From positions 62,001 to 126,000 of the forward strand of contig NZ_JAODNK010000073.1 in the NCBI RefSeq assembly GCF_025465275.1: DNA of 64,000 nucleotides, written 5' to 3'. Position numbers and translations under genes: made by a program. Below, one piece after another: positions 35,218 to 44,479 of this stretch. The number at the start of each line of letters is the position of its first letter. The first letter of the stretch is position 1. Origin of the DNA: Nocardia sp. (lineage in GTDB: Bacteria; Actinomycetota; Actinomycetes; Mycobacteriales; Mycobacteriaceae). The notes under the pieces were generated by a model that made no database searches, was not told the origin of the DNA, and was given only the letters and a program-made list of their open reading frames with translations.

Positions 35218-36432
35218 CTACCGCGCTTCACCGAGCACGAGGTGCACGAAGGTGCCCGAAAGTCCGTACGTGCTCACACCGGCATACGCCGGGCCCGCAT
35301 AGGGCCAGGCGATACCGGTCTGCACCGGCGCGATCCCCAGTCCGGACCAGTCCACCGCCGAGGTCGGTTGCTCGCAGTGCAGAGTGGCCGGGATATGCCG
35401 ATGTTGCAGCGCGAGAGCGGCTTTCATCAATCCTGCCAGCCCGCCTGCCGCCTCGGGATGGCCGATATTGGATTTGATGGATCCGACGAGGCAGGGCTCC
35501 CCGACCGGGCGGTGCCGCCCCACGGCCGCGCCGATGGCCTGCAGCTCGAGATGGTCGCCGGCCGGTGCCGCATTACCGTGGGCTTCGAGGTACCCGATTT
35601 GCTGTGGCGCGAGACCGGCTGTGGCGCAGGCACGCTCGATGACCTGCAGATAACCGTCGATCGACGGCGCGATGACCGCCTTGGCCGTACGTCCCTTGCT
35701 GGCCTGAGCGCTGCCGTGGATGACGGCATGAATGCGGTCACCATCGCGGCGCGCCTGCTCGAGCATCTTGAGCACGACGACCCCGGCGCCATCGCTGCGA
35801 ACGAACCCGTCGGCATCCTCGCTGCCGAAACGGCAACGGCCGGAAGGTGAGAGCATTCCGGCGGCGGCATACCCGCCGGTGTGGTCGGTCCCCCGCACGA
35901 GGCTGACACCGCCCGCGATCGCGGTCTCGCATTCCCCGGTACGCAGCGCCTGGCAGGCCAGATGCACCGCCAGCGTCCCGGACGAACCTTCCGCATCGAC
36001 GGTGGCGCACGGGCCACGCAGATCCCAGGCATAGCTCAACCGGCCCGAAGCCATACTGCGCGCCGCCGCTCCGGCGATCGCGTACATATCGACGGGCCGG
36101 TCGCCGGAGCGGGTGTCCCAGTGCTCCGCGGTGCTCTGCCCCATGAAGACCCCGATCGCCGTACCCGCCAACTCGTCCTCATCGAGCCCGGCATCGCGCA
36201 GCGCATCGCGGGCCGTCACCATCAGCACCCGGTGCTGCGGATCCAGCTCGGCGTTCTCACGATCGGTGATATGGAAATCCTCGGGGCGGAAATCGGTTGT
36301 GCAGTCCGGGAATTCACCCTCGGCCACCGCGTCCCGACCGGCGTACAGCAGTCGCCACAGCTGCCCGTGGTCGGCGGCGCCCGGAAAACGGCACCCCATA
36401 CCCACGATTGCGATCGGCTCGTTCGAGCTCAT
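35218..36432 (-). CDS. Beta-ketoacyl-synthase homologue lacking the active-site Cys
   Basis: A 404-residue type I PKS-like ketosynthase (IAIVGMGCRFPGAADHGQLW). Where normal enzymes have DTACSSS, this one reads DAEGSSG: the catalytic Cys is Gly149. His285 (EAHGNAAPAGD, usually EAHGTGTPLGD) and Lys320/His325 (GSIKSNIGHPEAAGG) are kept. It therefore should not form the acyl-enzyme or condense chains; decarboxylation, chain-length partner or sensing roles are possible. A ribosome site GGAAAGGA precedes ATG 36432. No ACP, acyltransferase or other PKS domain lies nearby. It is convergent with the kinase gene, 9 bases apart. Confidence 0.85.
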   Translation of the reverse strand: MSSNEPIAIVGMGCRFPGAADHGQLWRLLYAGRDAVAEGEFPDCTTDFRPEDFHITDRENAELDPQHRVLMVTARDALRDAGLDEDELAGTAIGVFMGQSTAEHWDTRSGDRPVDMYAIAGAAARSMASGRLSYAWDLRGPCATVDAEGSSGTLAVHLACQALRTGECETAIAGGVSLVRGTDHTGGYAAAGMLSPSGRCRFGSEDADGFVRSDGAGVVVLKMLEQARRDGDRIHAVIHGSAQASKGRTAKAVIAPSIDGYLQVIERACATAGLAPQQIGYLEAHGNAAPAGDHLELQAIGAAVGRHRPVGEPCLVGSIKSNIGHPEAAGGLAGLMKAALALQHRHIPATLHCEQPTSAVDWSGLGIAPVQTGIAWPYAGPAYAGVSTYGLSGTFVHLVLGEAR

Positions 36433-36533
36433 CGGATCCTTTCCCTGAAGCCCCAGCGTGGAGTGATGCCGTTCACAAGATCGTGAGTACCATAGCCGCG
36501 ATCGATCAATCGTTGTGCACCTGATGGCGGTAG

Positions 36534-36686
36534 GAGCTCGGTCATCGCCGCCTGGCGGTGCTCGATCCGGAACACGGCCGCCAGCCCATGGTCACCCTCG
36601 CCGACCGCGCCACCCGCGCGGCACTCGATTTCGCCCTCAACTTCGATCTGCGGCTACGACAGCTCATCGCAGGTCGGCGGCACTGA
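36534..36686 (+). pseudogene. Possible 3' remnant of a gene (50 codons)
   Basis: After a TAG at 36531-36533 an open frame reads ELGHRRLAVLDPEHGRQPMV and ends in DLRLRQLIAGRRH before TGA at 36684. Composition and codon use look like a genuine C-terminal end, but no start or ribosome site is seen; GTG 36558 would leave 42 residues. I cannot name a family. The rest of the 305-base gap 36433-36737 shows nothing else. Confidence 0.25.
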
Positions 36687-36737
36687 GTCGGTGCGAATCC
36701 CCGCCCTGGGCACCGGCTTTCGGCGCTGCGAAAGACG

Positions 36738-37415
36738 TCAGCCGACCCGATGGCGATCGAGGACGAGCGCGTGCAGATCAGCCGGGGTCAGTCCGACCAG
36801 GGAATCTCGGAAGGTACGGCCGGGCGCGGTGGGGACGGCGATCTCACAGGGGATGACCAGGACCGTGCAGCCGGCGGCTTCGGCCGCCAGCGCACCGGTC
36901 GGCGAATCCTCGATGGCCACAGTGTGTTCCGGCGCGACCCCGAGCAGTTCGGCCGCGCGCAGGTAGACATCGGGTGCGGGTTTGCCCTGCGGCACCTCGT
37001 CCGCGCAGACCGTGGCGTGGAAGAAGCCGCGGCCGAGGGTGTCCAGACCGTATTCGGTGAGGGAACGCTTGGTATTGGTGACCAGCGCCATCGGAATCCC
37101 GGCCGCCTTCAGGGTAGCGAGCGCATCCGCCGCGCCCGGCCGCCACGGAACCGGATCCTGGAACAGCTCGATCACGCGCCGCTCGATCCATTCGCCGGCT
37201 TCGGCGACAGCGGCAGGGGTGGGATCGAGCCCCAACCCGGTGAACATGATGCGCATGGCATTCGGCCCCGAGGCGCCGATGAGCGCATGCCGCATCGCAT
37301 CGTCCATCTCGTGGCCGAGCTCTGCCGCCAGCTCCCGGACCGCTATATCCCAGAGCTTCTCCGAGTCCAGCAGGGTTCCGTCCATATCCCACAACACCGC
37401 GTCCAACCGCGTCAC
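36738..37415 (-). CDS. HAD-superfamily hydrolase, phosphatase-like (subfamily IA)
   Basis: A 225-residue HAD phosphatase. The nucleophile and acid are Asp10 and Asp12 in VLWDMDGTLLDSE. Thr appears in ALVTNTKRSL, Lys in VPQGKPAPDVY and the last motif in AIEDSPTGALAA. The helical cap follows motif I, as in phosphoglycolate phosphatase and beta-phosphoglucomutase relatives. The GTG at 37415 gives a standard N-terminus; earlier in-frame codons add only unstructured sequence. The substrate is unknown. Confidence 0.88.
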   Translation of the reverse strand: MTRLDAVLWDMDGTLLDSEKLWDIAVRELAAELGHEMDDAMRHALIGASGPNAMRIMFTGLGLDPTPAAVAEAGEWIERRVIELFQDPVPWRPGAADALATLKAAGIPMALVTNTKRSLTEYGLDTLGRGFFHATVCADEVPQGKPAPDVYLRAAELLGVAPEHTVAIEDSPTGALAAEAAGCTVLVIPCEIAVPTAPGRTFRDSLVGLTPADLHALVLDRHRVG

Positions 37416-37493
37416 CGGAACACCGCTCCTCTTCTCACATCCACTTCGAGCGCGCACCACACGTGACGCGGTGTTCAGCGTATCGGGTCGGCC

Positions 37494-39233
37494 TCAGGTC
37501 CCAGACGCCGCGATCACCAGTCCACCGCCGGACGAATCGACCTGGACCCACCGGCTTTCACTGGTGACCTGGCCATTACGCAGGGTGTACGTCAGATTGA
37601 CCACCGCGCGATTCTCACCGGTGGCCGTCACACCACCGACGCTCACCGACGAAATACCGGCCCAGAACTGCGAGTACGCGTTGAACCCTCCGGTCGAGGC
37701 CTGATAGCCGGGCGACAGCTTGGACCAGGCAGCGCTCACATTGCCGGGCAGCATCCCGTAGTAGCCCTGAACAAACGAGGTCACCGACGACGCCGACGGC
37801 ACCGCGGCCGCGGCCGGAGGCGGATTGGTCGGCGGCACCGCGGTCGTCGCAGGAGGTGCGGTGGTGGTACTCGGCCGCGCCGAGAGAGTGGTGCTGGGCG
37901 CGGGGGTCGTCGTGGGCGCGTGCGTAGCCGACCCGGCCTGCCCGCTGCCGTGGGTGGGCGCGACATTGCCGCCCGCATCGCCGCCGCCCGGGGCGGTGGC
38001 TCCGCCCGATGCGCTGGCGGTCGTCGGATTCACCGGCTCCACGGCGGTGCTGGTCCCATTGGCGACCGGACTGTTCTCCCCGGTATTGCGGCTGACCGCC
38101 ATCGTCACCAGAACAGCGATCACCACCGCCGCCACCAGCCCCAGCGCAACCAGCGCGATCTGACGCCGATTACCGTCTTGCCCAGCGAGTTTGGCGGCAA
38201 AGGTGCCCGCCGGCGGCACCGGCGTCCCGGGCGCGGTGGCACGCGCCGAGGGCTTGTCCTTGGTCATATCGATGTGCACGGTCTCGTCACCGGCATTGGC
38301 CGTCGACACCTTGCCACTGCCGGTGGCCATCACCGTGGTCACCGCCGTACTGTCCACCACCGCGGTATTCGTCGCCGCGGGCAGCACCTTGGTAGGTGCG
38401 ATCAGCGCGGTCGCCCGGCCATCGGCCACGGCCTGCAGTCGATCGGTCGCCTGCTCCATGGTCGGCCGGTCCCCCGGTTCCGCGGCCAGCAAATCCATGA
38501 GCACCGGTCCGAGCGCGCCGGCATTCCGCGGTTCGGGCACCTGCGCCCGCACGACGGAGTGCAGCAGCGCGAGCGGATTGTCGCCCTCACCGAACGGCGG
38601 CATACCTTCCACCGCCGCGTACAGCGTTGAGCCCAAAGCGAATACGTCCGACGGCGGTTCCGGATTCTCGCCGCGCGCCACCTCCGGCGCGAGGTAGGCG
38701 GGTGTACCCGCGAGGAATCCGGTGGAGGTCACCGTGACATCACCGATCGCACGCGAAATGCCGAAGTCGGTGATCTTCACCGTTCCGTCTTCGGCGACAA
38801 GGATATTGGCGGGCTTCACATCCCGGTGCACGATCCCGGCCTTGTGCGCGGCGGCCATCGCCGCCGCCACCTTGGCCCCGATCCGCGCGACCTCGGTAGG
38901 CGGGAGAATTCCCTTCTCCCGCATGAGCGCCGCCAGACTGACGGCGTCCACGAATTCCATGACCAGCCAGGGCTGCCCGTCCTCCTCCGCCACGTCGAAA
39001 ACGGTGACGGCATTGGGATGGTGCAGCCGCGCCGCGATGCGCCCCTCCCGCATTGCGCGCATCTTGGCCTCGATCGCCTGGGACCGAGTCAACCCCGGTC
39101 CCAGCAACAACTGCTTGACGGCCACTGTCCGACGCAGCCGGACATCGGTCGCGCGCCACACGACCCCCATCGCACCGGTGCCGATCGGATCCGTTAGTCG
39201 GTACCGTCCCGCAATCAACCGGTCTGAAGTCAT
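37494..39233 (-). CDS. Transmembrane Ser/Thr protein kinase with Thr/Pro-rich stalk
   Basis: A 579-residue kinase: GTGAMGVVW loop, Lys40, HRD 136-138, DFG 156-158 and an activation loop with TVTSTGFLAGTPAYLAPE containing phosphorylatable Thr residues. A long juxtamembrane segment with acidic patches leads to a TM helix (359-380), then an outer stalk rich in Thr, Ser, Pro and Ala (about 385-480) and a small C-terminal domain with VTSFVQGYYGMLPGNVSAAW, which resembles NTF2-like cell-surface domains of similar kinases. AGGAGGGG nine bases upstream supports ATG 39233. It lies 78 bases past the metH stop on the same strand as metH. Confidence 0.9.
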   Translation of the reverse strand: MTSDRLIAGRYRLTDPIGTGAMGVVWRATDVRLRRTVAVKQLLLGPGLTRSQAIEAKMRAMREGRIAARLHHPNAVTVFDVAEEDGQPWLVMEFVDAVSLAALMREKGILPPTEVARIGAKVAAAMAAAHKAGIVHRDVKPANILVAEDGTVKITDFGISRAIGDVTVTSTGFLAGTPAYLAPEVARGENPEPPSDVFALGSTLYAAVEGMPPFGEGDNPLALLHSVVRAQVPEPRNAGALGPVLMDLLAAEPGDRPTMEQATDRLQAVADGRATALIAPTKVLPAATNTAVVDSTAVTTVMATGSGKVSTANAGDETVHIDMTKDKPSARATAPGTPVPPAGTFAAKLAGQDGNRRQIALVALGLVAAVVIAVLVTMAVSRNTGENSPVANGTSTAVEPVNPTTASASGGATAPGGGDAGGNVAPTHGSGQAGSATHAPTTTPAPSTTLSARPSTTTAPPATTAVPPTNPPPAAAAVPSASSVTSFVQGYYGMLPGNVSAAWSKLSPGYQASTGGFNAYSQFWAGISSVSVGGVTATGENRAVVNLTYTLRNGQVTSESRWVQVDSSGGGLVIAASGT

Positions 39234-39311
39234 GTGGTTGTGCCCCTCCTGCTGGCTTTCGCGCCGAGCCACCCTGCAACGCTGCGCGACAAGCCCGAAC
39301 CTCTACAAATC

Positions 39312-42300
39312 TTAGGCGTTGAAGTACTTCGCCTCCGGGTGCAGAAGTACGAACGCGTCCGTCGACTGCTCCGGATGCAGCTGCAGCTCCTCCGACAGCA
39401 TCACTCCGATCCGGCCCGCGTCCAGCATGTCAACAAGTTTCGCGCGATCCTCCAGGTCGGGGCAGGCCCCGTATCCGAATGAGTACCGTGCGCCACGGTA
39501 TCCGAGTTTGAAGTATTCCTGCACATCGGAAGGATCCTGTTCCGCGACGGAATGTCCTTCCACCACAAGCTCTTCCCGGATACGGCGGTGCCAGAACTCG
39601 GCGAGCGCCTCGGTGAGCTGCACGCCGATGCCGTGCACCTCGAGGTAGTCACGGTAATTGTCCTGCGCGAACAGCTCATTGGCGAAGTCGGCGATGGGCT
39701 GACCCATGGTGACCAGCTGGAACGGCAGCACATCCACCTGACCGCGCGCTGCCGCGAGTTCGCGGGAGCGAATGAAGTCGGCGATGTTCAGGAACCGGTC
39801 GCGCTGCTGGCGCGGGAATGTGAACCGATACCGTTCCGCTGCATCGGGTTTCGGCTCGGTGAGAACAATCACATCATCGCCCTCGGACACCGCCGGGAAG
39901 TAGCCGTACACCACCGCGGCATGCTGGAGCACACCCTCGGCAATGAGCCGGTCCAGCCAGTATCGCAGGCGCGGACGCCCTTCGGTCTCCACCAGATCCT
40001 CGTACGACGGCCCGTCGCCGGCCCGCTGTCCCTTCAGGCCCCACTGACCGAGGAACAGGGCTCGCTCGTCGAGCAGCCCGGAGTACTCGCTCACCGACAG
40101 CCCCTTGATGACGCGGGTGCCCCAGAACGGCGGCGTCGGCACCGGCAGATCCGCGGCCACATCCGAGCGCTCGGGCACCACGATCGGCGCCTCTTTGGCC
40201 TTGCGCTCCTCGGCGATTCGCTTGGACCGCTCGTGCCGGGCCTTGCGCTCGGCGGCCTTCTCCCGTTCGGCGATCGCCTGCGGGCTGTTGGGATCGATAG
40301 CGCCGCCACGCTTGCGGGTCATGATCTCGTCCATGAGATTGAGGCCCTCGAAGGCATCGCGCGCGTAGTGCACATCGCCCTCGTAGACCTCGGTGAGATC
40401 GTTCTCCACATAGGAGCGAGTCAGCGCCGCGCCGCCGAGCAGCACCGGGAACTGCTGCGCAACTCCCTTGGCATTGAGCTCGGCCAGGTTCTCCTTCATG
40501 ACCACGGTGGATTTCACCAGCAGCCCGGACATGCCGATGACATCGGCCTTCTTGTCCACCGCGGCATCCAGGATCGCCGAAATCGGCTGCTTGATACCGA
40601 TATTCACGACCTCGTAGCCATTGTTGGACAGGATGATGTCCACCAGGTTCTTGCCGATATCGTGCACGTCACCCTTGACGGTGGCCAGCACGATGCGGCC
40701 CTTGCCGGCATCGTCGGTGGACTCCATATGCGGTTCCAGATGCGCCACAGCGATTTTCATCACCTCGGCGGACTGCAGCACGAACGGCAGCTGCATCTGC
40801 CCGGATCCGAACAGCTCACCGACGGTCTTCATACCCGACAGCAGGGTGTCGTTGATGATCTGCAGCGGCGGGACCTGCTGCATGGCCTCGTCGAGGTCGG
40901 CTTCCAGACCATTGCGCTCGCCGTCCACAATCCGGCGCGCGAGGCGTTCGAACAGCGGCAGCAAGGCCATTTCCTCCGCGCGTGAGGCCTTGGACGAGGC
41001 CGCCGAGACACCCTCGAACATGGCCATCAGTTCCTGCAGCGGGTCGTAATCCTCGCGGCGGCGGTCGTAGATCAGGTCCAGGGCGATCTCGCGCTGGTTC
41101 TCCGGAATACGCGCCATGGGCAGGATCTTCGACGCGTGCACGATCGCCGAATCCAATCCGGCCTGTACACATTCGTGCATGAACACCGAATTGAGCACCT
41201 GCCGCGCGGCCGGGTTCAGGCCGAAGGAGATATTCGAAAGACCCAGTGTGGTCTGCACATTCGGATGCCGCTGCTTGAGCAGGCGGATGGCTTCGATGGT
41301 TTCCTGACCGTCCTTGCGGGACTCCTCCTGACCGGTGCCCAGGGTGAAGGTCAGCGTGTCGACAATGATGTCGGATTCGGCCAGCCCCCAGTTCTCGGTG
41401 ATATCGGCAATGAGGCGCTCGGCAATGGCGACCTTGGTCTCGGCGGTACGCGCCTGACCGGTTTCGTCGATGGTCAAAGCCACCACGGCCGCACCGTGTT
41501 CGGCGACCAGCGCCATGGTCTGCTGGAACCGCGATTCGGGCCCGGCGCCGTCCTCGTAGTTGACCGAGTTGACCGCGCAGCGGCCACCGAGCTGCTCCAG
41601 CCCGGCCCGCAGCACCGGAAGTTCGGTGGAGTCCAACATGATCGGCAGCGTCGACGCGGTCGACAGCCGCGCGGCGAGCTCGTTCATATCGACCGCGCCG
41701 TCCCGGCCCACGTAGTCCACGCACAGATCCAGCATGTGCGCGCCGTCACGGATCTGATCCTTGGCGATGTCCAGGCACTTCTGCCAGTCCTCGGCCAGCA
41801 TGGCATCACGGAAGGCCTTGGAGCCGTTGGCATTCGTGCGCTCACCGATCATCATCACGGACGCGTCCTGCTCGAACGGCACTGCGCTGTAGATGGAGGA
41901 GACGGCGGGCTCGTGCGCCGGCGTGCGCACCCCGGGGGTGACCTCGCGCACCGCAGCGCGCACCTGCCGAATGTGCTCGGGGGTGGTACCGCAGCAGCCG
42001 CCGACCAGCGCCAGCCCGAACTCGGACACGAAGCCGCTCAAGGCGATTGCGAGATCCTCCGGCGACAGCGGGTACTCCGCACCCTTGGCGCCCAGCACCG
42101 GCAGACCGGCATTCGGCATCACCGACACCGGCAGCTGCGCATGCTTGGACAGATGGCGCAGATGCTCGCTCATCTCGTCCGGGCCGGTGGCGCAGTTCAA
42201 TCCGATCATGTCGATGCCGAGGTTCTCCAGCGCGGTGAGCGCCGCGCCGATCTCGGAACCGACCAGCATGGTGCCGGTGGTCTCCATGGTCACGTGCGTA

Positions 42301-42890
42301 ATGATCGGAATCTTGCGGCCCGCGCGCGCCATGGCGTGGTGACTGCCGACGATCGCCGACTTCACCTGCAGCAGGTCCTGGCAGGTCTCGATGAGAATGG
42401 CGTCCGCGCCACCGTCGAGCATGCCGAGGGCGGCCTCGGCATAGGCATCGCGCAGTGTGGCGTACGGCGCATGCCCGAGGGTCGGCAACTTGGTGCCCGG
42501 ACCCATGGAACCGAGCACGTACCGGGGAGTCCCGTCCTCGGTCGGTCCCATTTCGTCGGCGACCTCACGGGCGAGGCGGGTGCCGCGCTCGGACAGATCA
42601 CGAATGCGATCGGAGATGTCGTAGTCGGCGAGGTTGGGCAGATTGCAACCGAAGGTATTGGTCTCGACGGCGTCCGCGCCGGCCTCGTAATACGCGCGGT
42701 GAATGCTTTTCAGCACGTCAGGGCGTGTTTCATTGAGGATTTCATTGCAACCCTCGAGGCCACGGAAGTCGTCCAAAGTCAGATCCGCGGCCTGCAACAT
42801 GGTGCCCATCGCACCGTCGCCGATGACGACACGCCGACTGAGCGTGTCGAGTAGGGTGGTGTCGAACTCGGCGCGGGGGGACACAGACAT
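39312..42890 (-). CDS. metH: Cobalamin-dependent methionine synthase (MetH)
   Basis: A 1,192-residue, four-module enzyme that methylates homocysteine from 5-methyl-THF. The homocysteine module has zinc cysteines in VGGCCGTTPEHIRQ near residue 298. The folate module begins around MMIGERTNANGSKAF, the B12 module has DVHDIGKNLVDIILSN near residue 742 (His is the cobalt ligand), and the reactivation module ends the protein. ATG 42890 starts MSVSPRAEFDTTLLD; TACTCT ends seven bases before it, suggesting a leaderless message. No cobalamin riboswitch fits in the 142-base gap to the divergent PAC2 gene. Confidence 0.97.
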   Translation of the reverse strand: MSVSPRAEFDTTLLDTLSRRVVIGDGAMGTMLQAADLTLDDFRGLEGCNEILNETRPDVLKSIHRAYYEAGADAVETNTFGCNLPNLADYDISDRIRDLSERGTRLAREVADEMGPTEDGTPRYVLGSMGPGTKLPTLGHAPYATLRDAYAEAALGMLDGGADAILIETCQDLLQVKSAIVGSHHAMARAGRKIPIITHVTMETTGTMLVGSEIGAALTALENLGIDMIGLNCATGPDEMSEHLRHLSKHAQLPVSVMPNAGLPVLGAKGAEYPLSPEDLAIALSGFVSEFGLALVGGCCGTTPEHIRQVRAAVREVTPGVRTPAHEPAVSSIYSAVPFEQDASVMMIGERTNANGSKAFRDAMLAEDWQKCLDIAKDQIRDGAHMLDLCVDYVGRDGAVDMNELAARLSTASTLPIMLDSTELPVLRAGLEQLGGRCAVNSVNYEDGAGPESRFQQTMALVAEHGAAVVALTIDETGQARTAETKVAIAERLIADITENWGLAESDIIVDTLTFTLGTGQEESRKDGQETIEAIRLLKQRHPNVQTTLGLSNISFGLNPAARQVLNSVFMHECVQAGLDSAIVHASKILPMARIPENQREIALDLIYDRRREDYDPLQELMAMFEGVSAASSKASRAEEMALLPLFERLARRIVDGERNGLEADLDEAMQQVPPLQIINDTLLSGMKTVGELFGSGQMQLPFVLQSAEVMKIAVAHLEPHMESTDDAGKGRIVLATVKGDVHDIGKNLVDIILSNNGYEVVNIGIKQPISAILDAAVDKKADVIGMSGLLVKSTVVMKENLAELNAKGVAQQFPVLLGGAALTRSYVENDLTEVYEGDVHYARDAFEGLNLMDEIMTRKRGGAIDPNSPQAIAEREKAAERKARHERSKRIAEERKAKEAPIVVPERSDVAADLPVPTPPFWGTRVIKGLSVSEYSGLLDERALFLGQWGLKGQRAGDGPSYEDLVETEGRPRLRYWLDRLIAEGVLQHAAVVYGYFPAVSEGDDVIVLTEPKPDAAERYRFTFPRQQRDRFLNIADFIRSRELAAARGQVDVLPFQLVTMGQPIADFANELFAQDNYRDYLEVHGIGVQLTEALAEFWHRRIREELVVEGHSVAEQDPSDVQEYFKLGYRGARYSFGYGACPDLEDRAKLVDMLDAGRIGVMLSEELQLHPEQSTDAFVLLHPEAKYFNA

Positions 42891-42897
42891 GTACTCA

Positions 42898-42903
42898 AGA
42901 GTA
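42898..42903 (-). promoter_or_regulatory. -10 TACTCT for metH
   Basis: Ends seven bases before ATG 42890 on the minus strand. Confidence 0.5.
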
Positions 42904-43020
42904 GTGGGAGGCACGGACAATCCGAGCCTCGGTGTGGTGTGCCGCTCTCTGTCGGTCCCGGGGTCGACCCGCCAACCTGCGCGGTTGCGCGTCGCTGGCG
43001 CGTCTGACGAGCTCACCCCC

Positions 43021-43026
43021 TAAGCT
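43021..43026 (+). promoter_or_regulatory. -10 TAAGCT for PAC2 gene
   Basis: Ends six bases before the GTG at 43033. Confidence 0.5.
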
Positions 43027-43032
43027 GACCGG

Positions 43033-43926
43033 GTGAACGCCAGTGAACCCCCGGTGCCACCCGATTCGGACCTGCCTACGCTGCGGGATCCGATCCTCGT
43101 GGCCGCCTTCGAAGGCTGGAACGACGCGGCCGACGCGGCAAGTGGGGCAGTCGAGCACCTGGAACTGATCTGGGACGCGCAGCCGCTCGCCGAGCTGGAC
43201 TCCGAGGATTATTACGATTACCAGGTGAACCGGCCGACGGTACGCCAGGTCGACGGCGTGACCCGCGAAATTCACTGGCCGTCCACCATGCTCTCGGTGT
43301 GCTCGCCCCCCGGCAGCGAACGGGATGTGGTGCTGCTGCGCGGGGTCGAACCGAATATGCGGTGGCGCAGTTTCTGCAATGACCTGCTCGAATTCGTGGA
43401 GCAGCTGGATGTGACAACCGTGGTGATCCTCGGCGCGCTGCTGGCCGATACTCCGCACACCCGGCCCGTTCCCGTCACCGGCACCGCCTATAACAAGGAA
43501 GCCGCCGAGCGCTTCAATCTCGAACAGACCCGCTACGAGGGACCGACCGGTATCACCGGAGTGCTGCAGGATGCCTGCGTGCGCGCAGGTGTGCCGGCCA
43601 TCTCCTTCTGGGCCGCGGTGCCGCACTACGTCTCCCAGCCGCCGAATCCCAAGGCGGTCATCGCGCTGCTGCACCGGGTCGAGGATGTCCTCGATGTCGA
43701 GGTACCGCTCGGTGGTCTGCCCGAGCAGGCCGAGGAGTGGGAGGGCACGGTCAACGAAATGACCACCGGCGATGAGGAAATCGCCGAATACGTGCGCTCA
43801 CTCGAGGAACGCGGCGATGCCGAAGTAGACCTCAACGAGGCCATGGCCAAGATCGACGGCGATGCCATCGCGGCCGAATTCGAGAAGTATCTGCGCCGGC
43901 GTGGGCGCGGCGGCTTCGGCCTCTGA
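43033..43926 (+). CDS. PAC2-family protein
   Basis: A 297-residue protein of the PAC2 family (proteasome assembly chaperone 2-like), beginning LRDPILVAAFEGWNDAADAA and containing VVILGALLADTPHTRPVPV. It is the expected neighbour of metH (Rv2125 in M. tuberculosis). The bacterial function is not established; archaeal relatives bind the proteasome, which is notable as mpa is in the window. The GTG start lies six bases after TAAGCT, so it is probably leaderless. Confidence 0.92.
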   Translation: MNASEPPVPPDSDLPTLRDPILVAAFEGWNDAADAASGAVEHLELIWDAQPLAELDSEDYYDYQVNRPTVRQVDGVTREIHWPSTMLSVCSPPGSERDVVLLRGVEPNMRWRSFCNDLLEFVEQLDVTTVVILGALLADTPHTRPVPVTGTAYNKEAAERFNLEQTRYEGPTGITGVLQDACVRAGVPAISFWAAVPHYVSQPPNPKAVIALLHRVEDVLDVEVPLGGLPEQAEEWEGTVNEMTTGDEEIAEYVRSLEERGDAEVDLNEAMAKIDGDAIAAEFEKYLRRRGRGGFGL

Positions 43927-43944
43927 GCGATTACGCGCACTTCG

Positions 43945-44017
43945 GTCATTCCGGCATGCTTTTGGCCGGGATCCATAGCCGCGCGCTGGATCTCAGCCAA
44001 AAGCGCGCCGGAATGAC
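43945..44017. repeat. REP/MITE-like palindromic element
   Basis: GTCATTCCGGC (43945-43955) pairs with GCCGGAATGAC (44007-44017). Inside it CTTTTGGC pairs with GCCAAAAG and GGGATCCA with TGGATCTC (one wobble), giving a 73-base hairpin of 11+8+8 pairs. The outline resembles dispersed palindromic repeats that begin GTCATTCC in other bacteria. It can also terminate the PAC2 gene. Confidence 0.65.
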
Positions 44018-44094
44018 GGGGTGGTTCCGCGCAGCTCATGACTGAGTCGGATCTGTTTGTATACGCCGATCGGCGTGAATTCCTGGCTGCCGCC

Positions 44095-44400
44095 TCAGTG
44101 GTCCACGGCCCACACCTGAGCTGCTGCCTCATGTGCCAGTTTCGCGATGAGGATATCTCGCGGAATCGTCTGGCCGGCAAGATGATCGAGTGACGGCACC
44201 ACCACATGGTGAGCATCGGCACGCTTGAGTTCGGCGGTCAGCTCCGCAAACGCGGTGCCGTCGCCGGGGGTCGATTCATGGAACGTGGCGGCGAAACAGA
44301 ATCCTGCCGATTGGGCGAGGCTGGTCATTGCGCTCTCCAGCTCTTCGCTACACCCATCAGCCAGATCGTCACGCACGTACCCATAGATCAACGCTTCCAC
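44095..44400 (-). CDS. Resolvase-fold-like small protein without catalytic Ser
   Basis: A 101-residue protein that looks like the N-terminal fold of a serine recombinase: ALIYGYVRDDLADG at the position of YxRVS, AGFCFAATFHESTPGDGTAF like the GxxFxDxxSG strand-loop, and HHVVVPSLDHLAGQ like VxxxDRLxR. The catalytic Ser is replaced (VRDD), there is no DNA-binding domain, and it is shorter than recombinases, so strand exchange is unlikely. GTG 44400 follows GGAGG by five bases. It is divergent from the XRE regulator with a palindrome between, suggesting joint control. Confidence 0.65.
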   Translation of the reverse strand: MEALIYGYVRDDLADGCSEELESAMTSLAQSAGFCFAATFHESTPGDGTAFAELTAELKRADAHHVVVPSLDHLAGQTIPRDILIAKLAHEAAAQVWAVDH

Positions 44401-44479
44401 CCGAACCTCCGTTGGATTGGGGATCGCTGTCCTGTCGTGTGCCCATGTAAAGCATGGCGTTCTCTTGGATGCAATTGCA

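Noticed and set aside
41136..42854. 572-codon open frame opposite metH
   Set aside because: Mirror of the MetH coding frame with no domain or ribosome site.
42891..43032. Cobalamin or SAM riboswitch upstream of metH
   Set aside because: The gap is only 142 bases, shared with a divergent gene, and -10 elements lie right at both start codons, leaving no leader.
44095..44400. Functional serine recombinase
   Set aside because: The catalytic Ser and the DNA-binding domain are both missing; only the fold is suggested.
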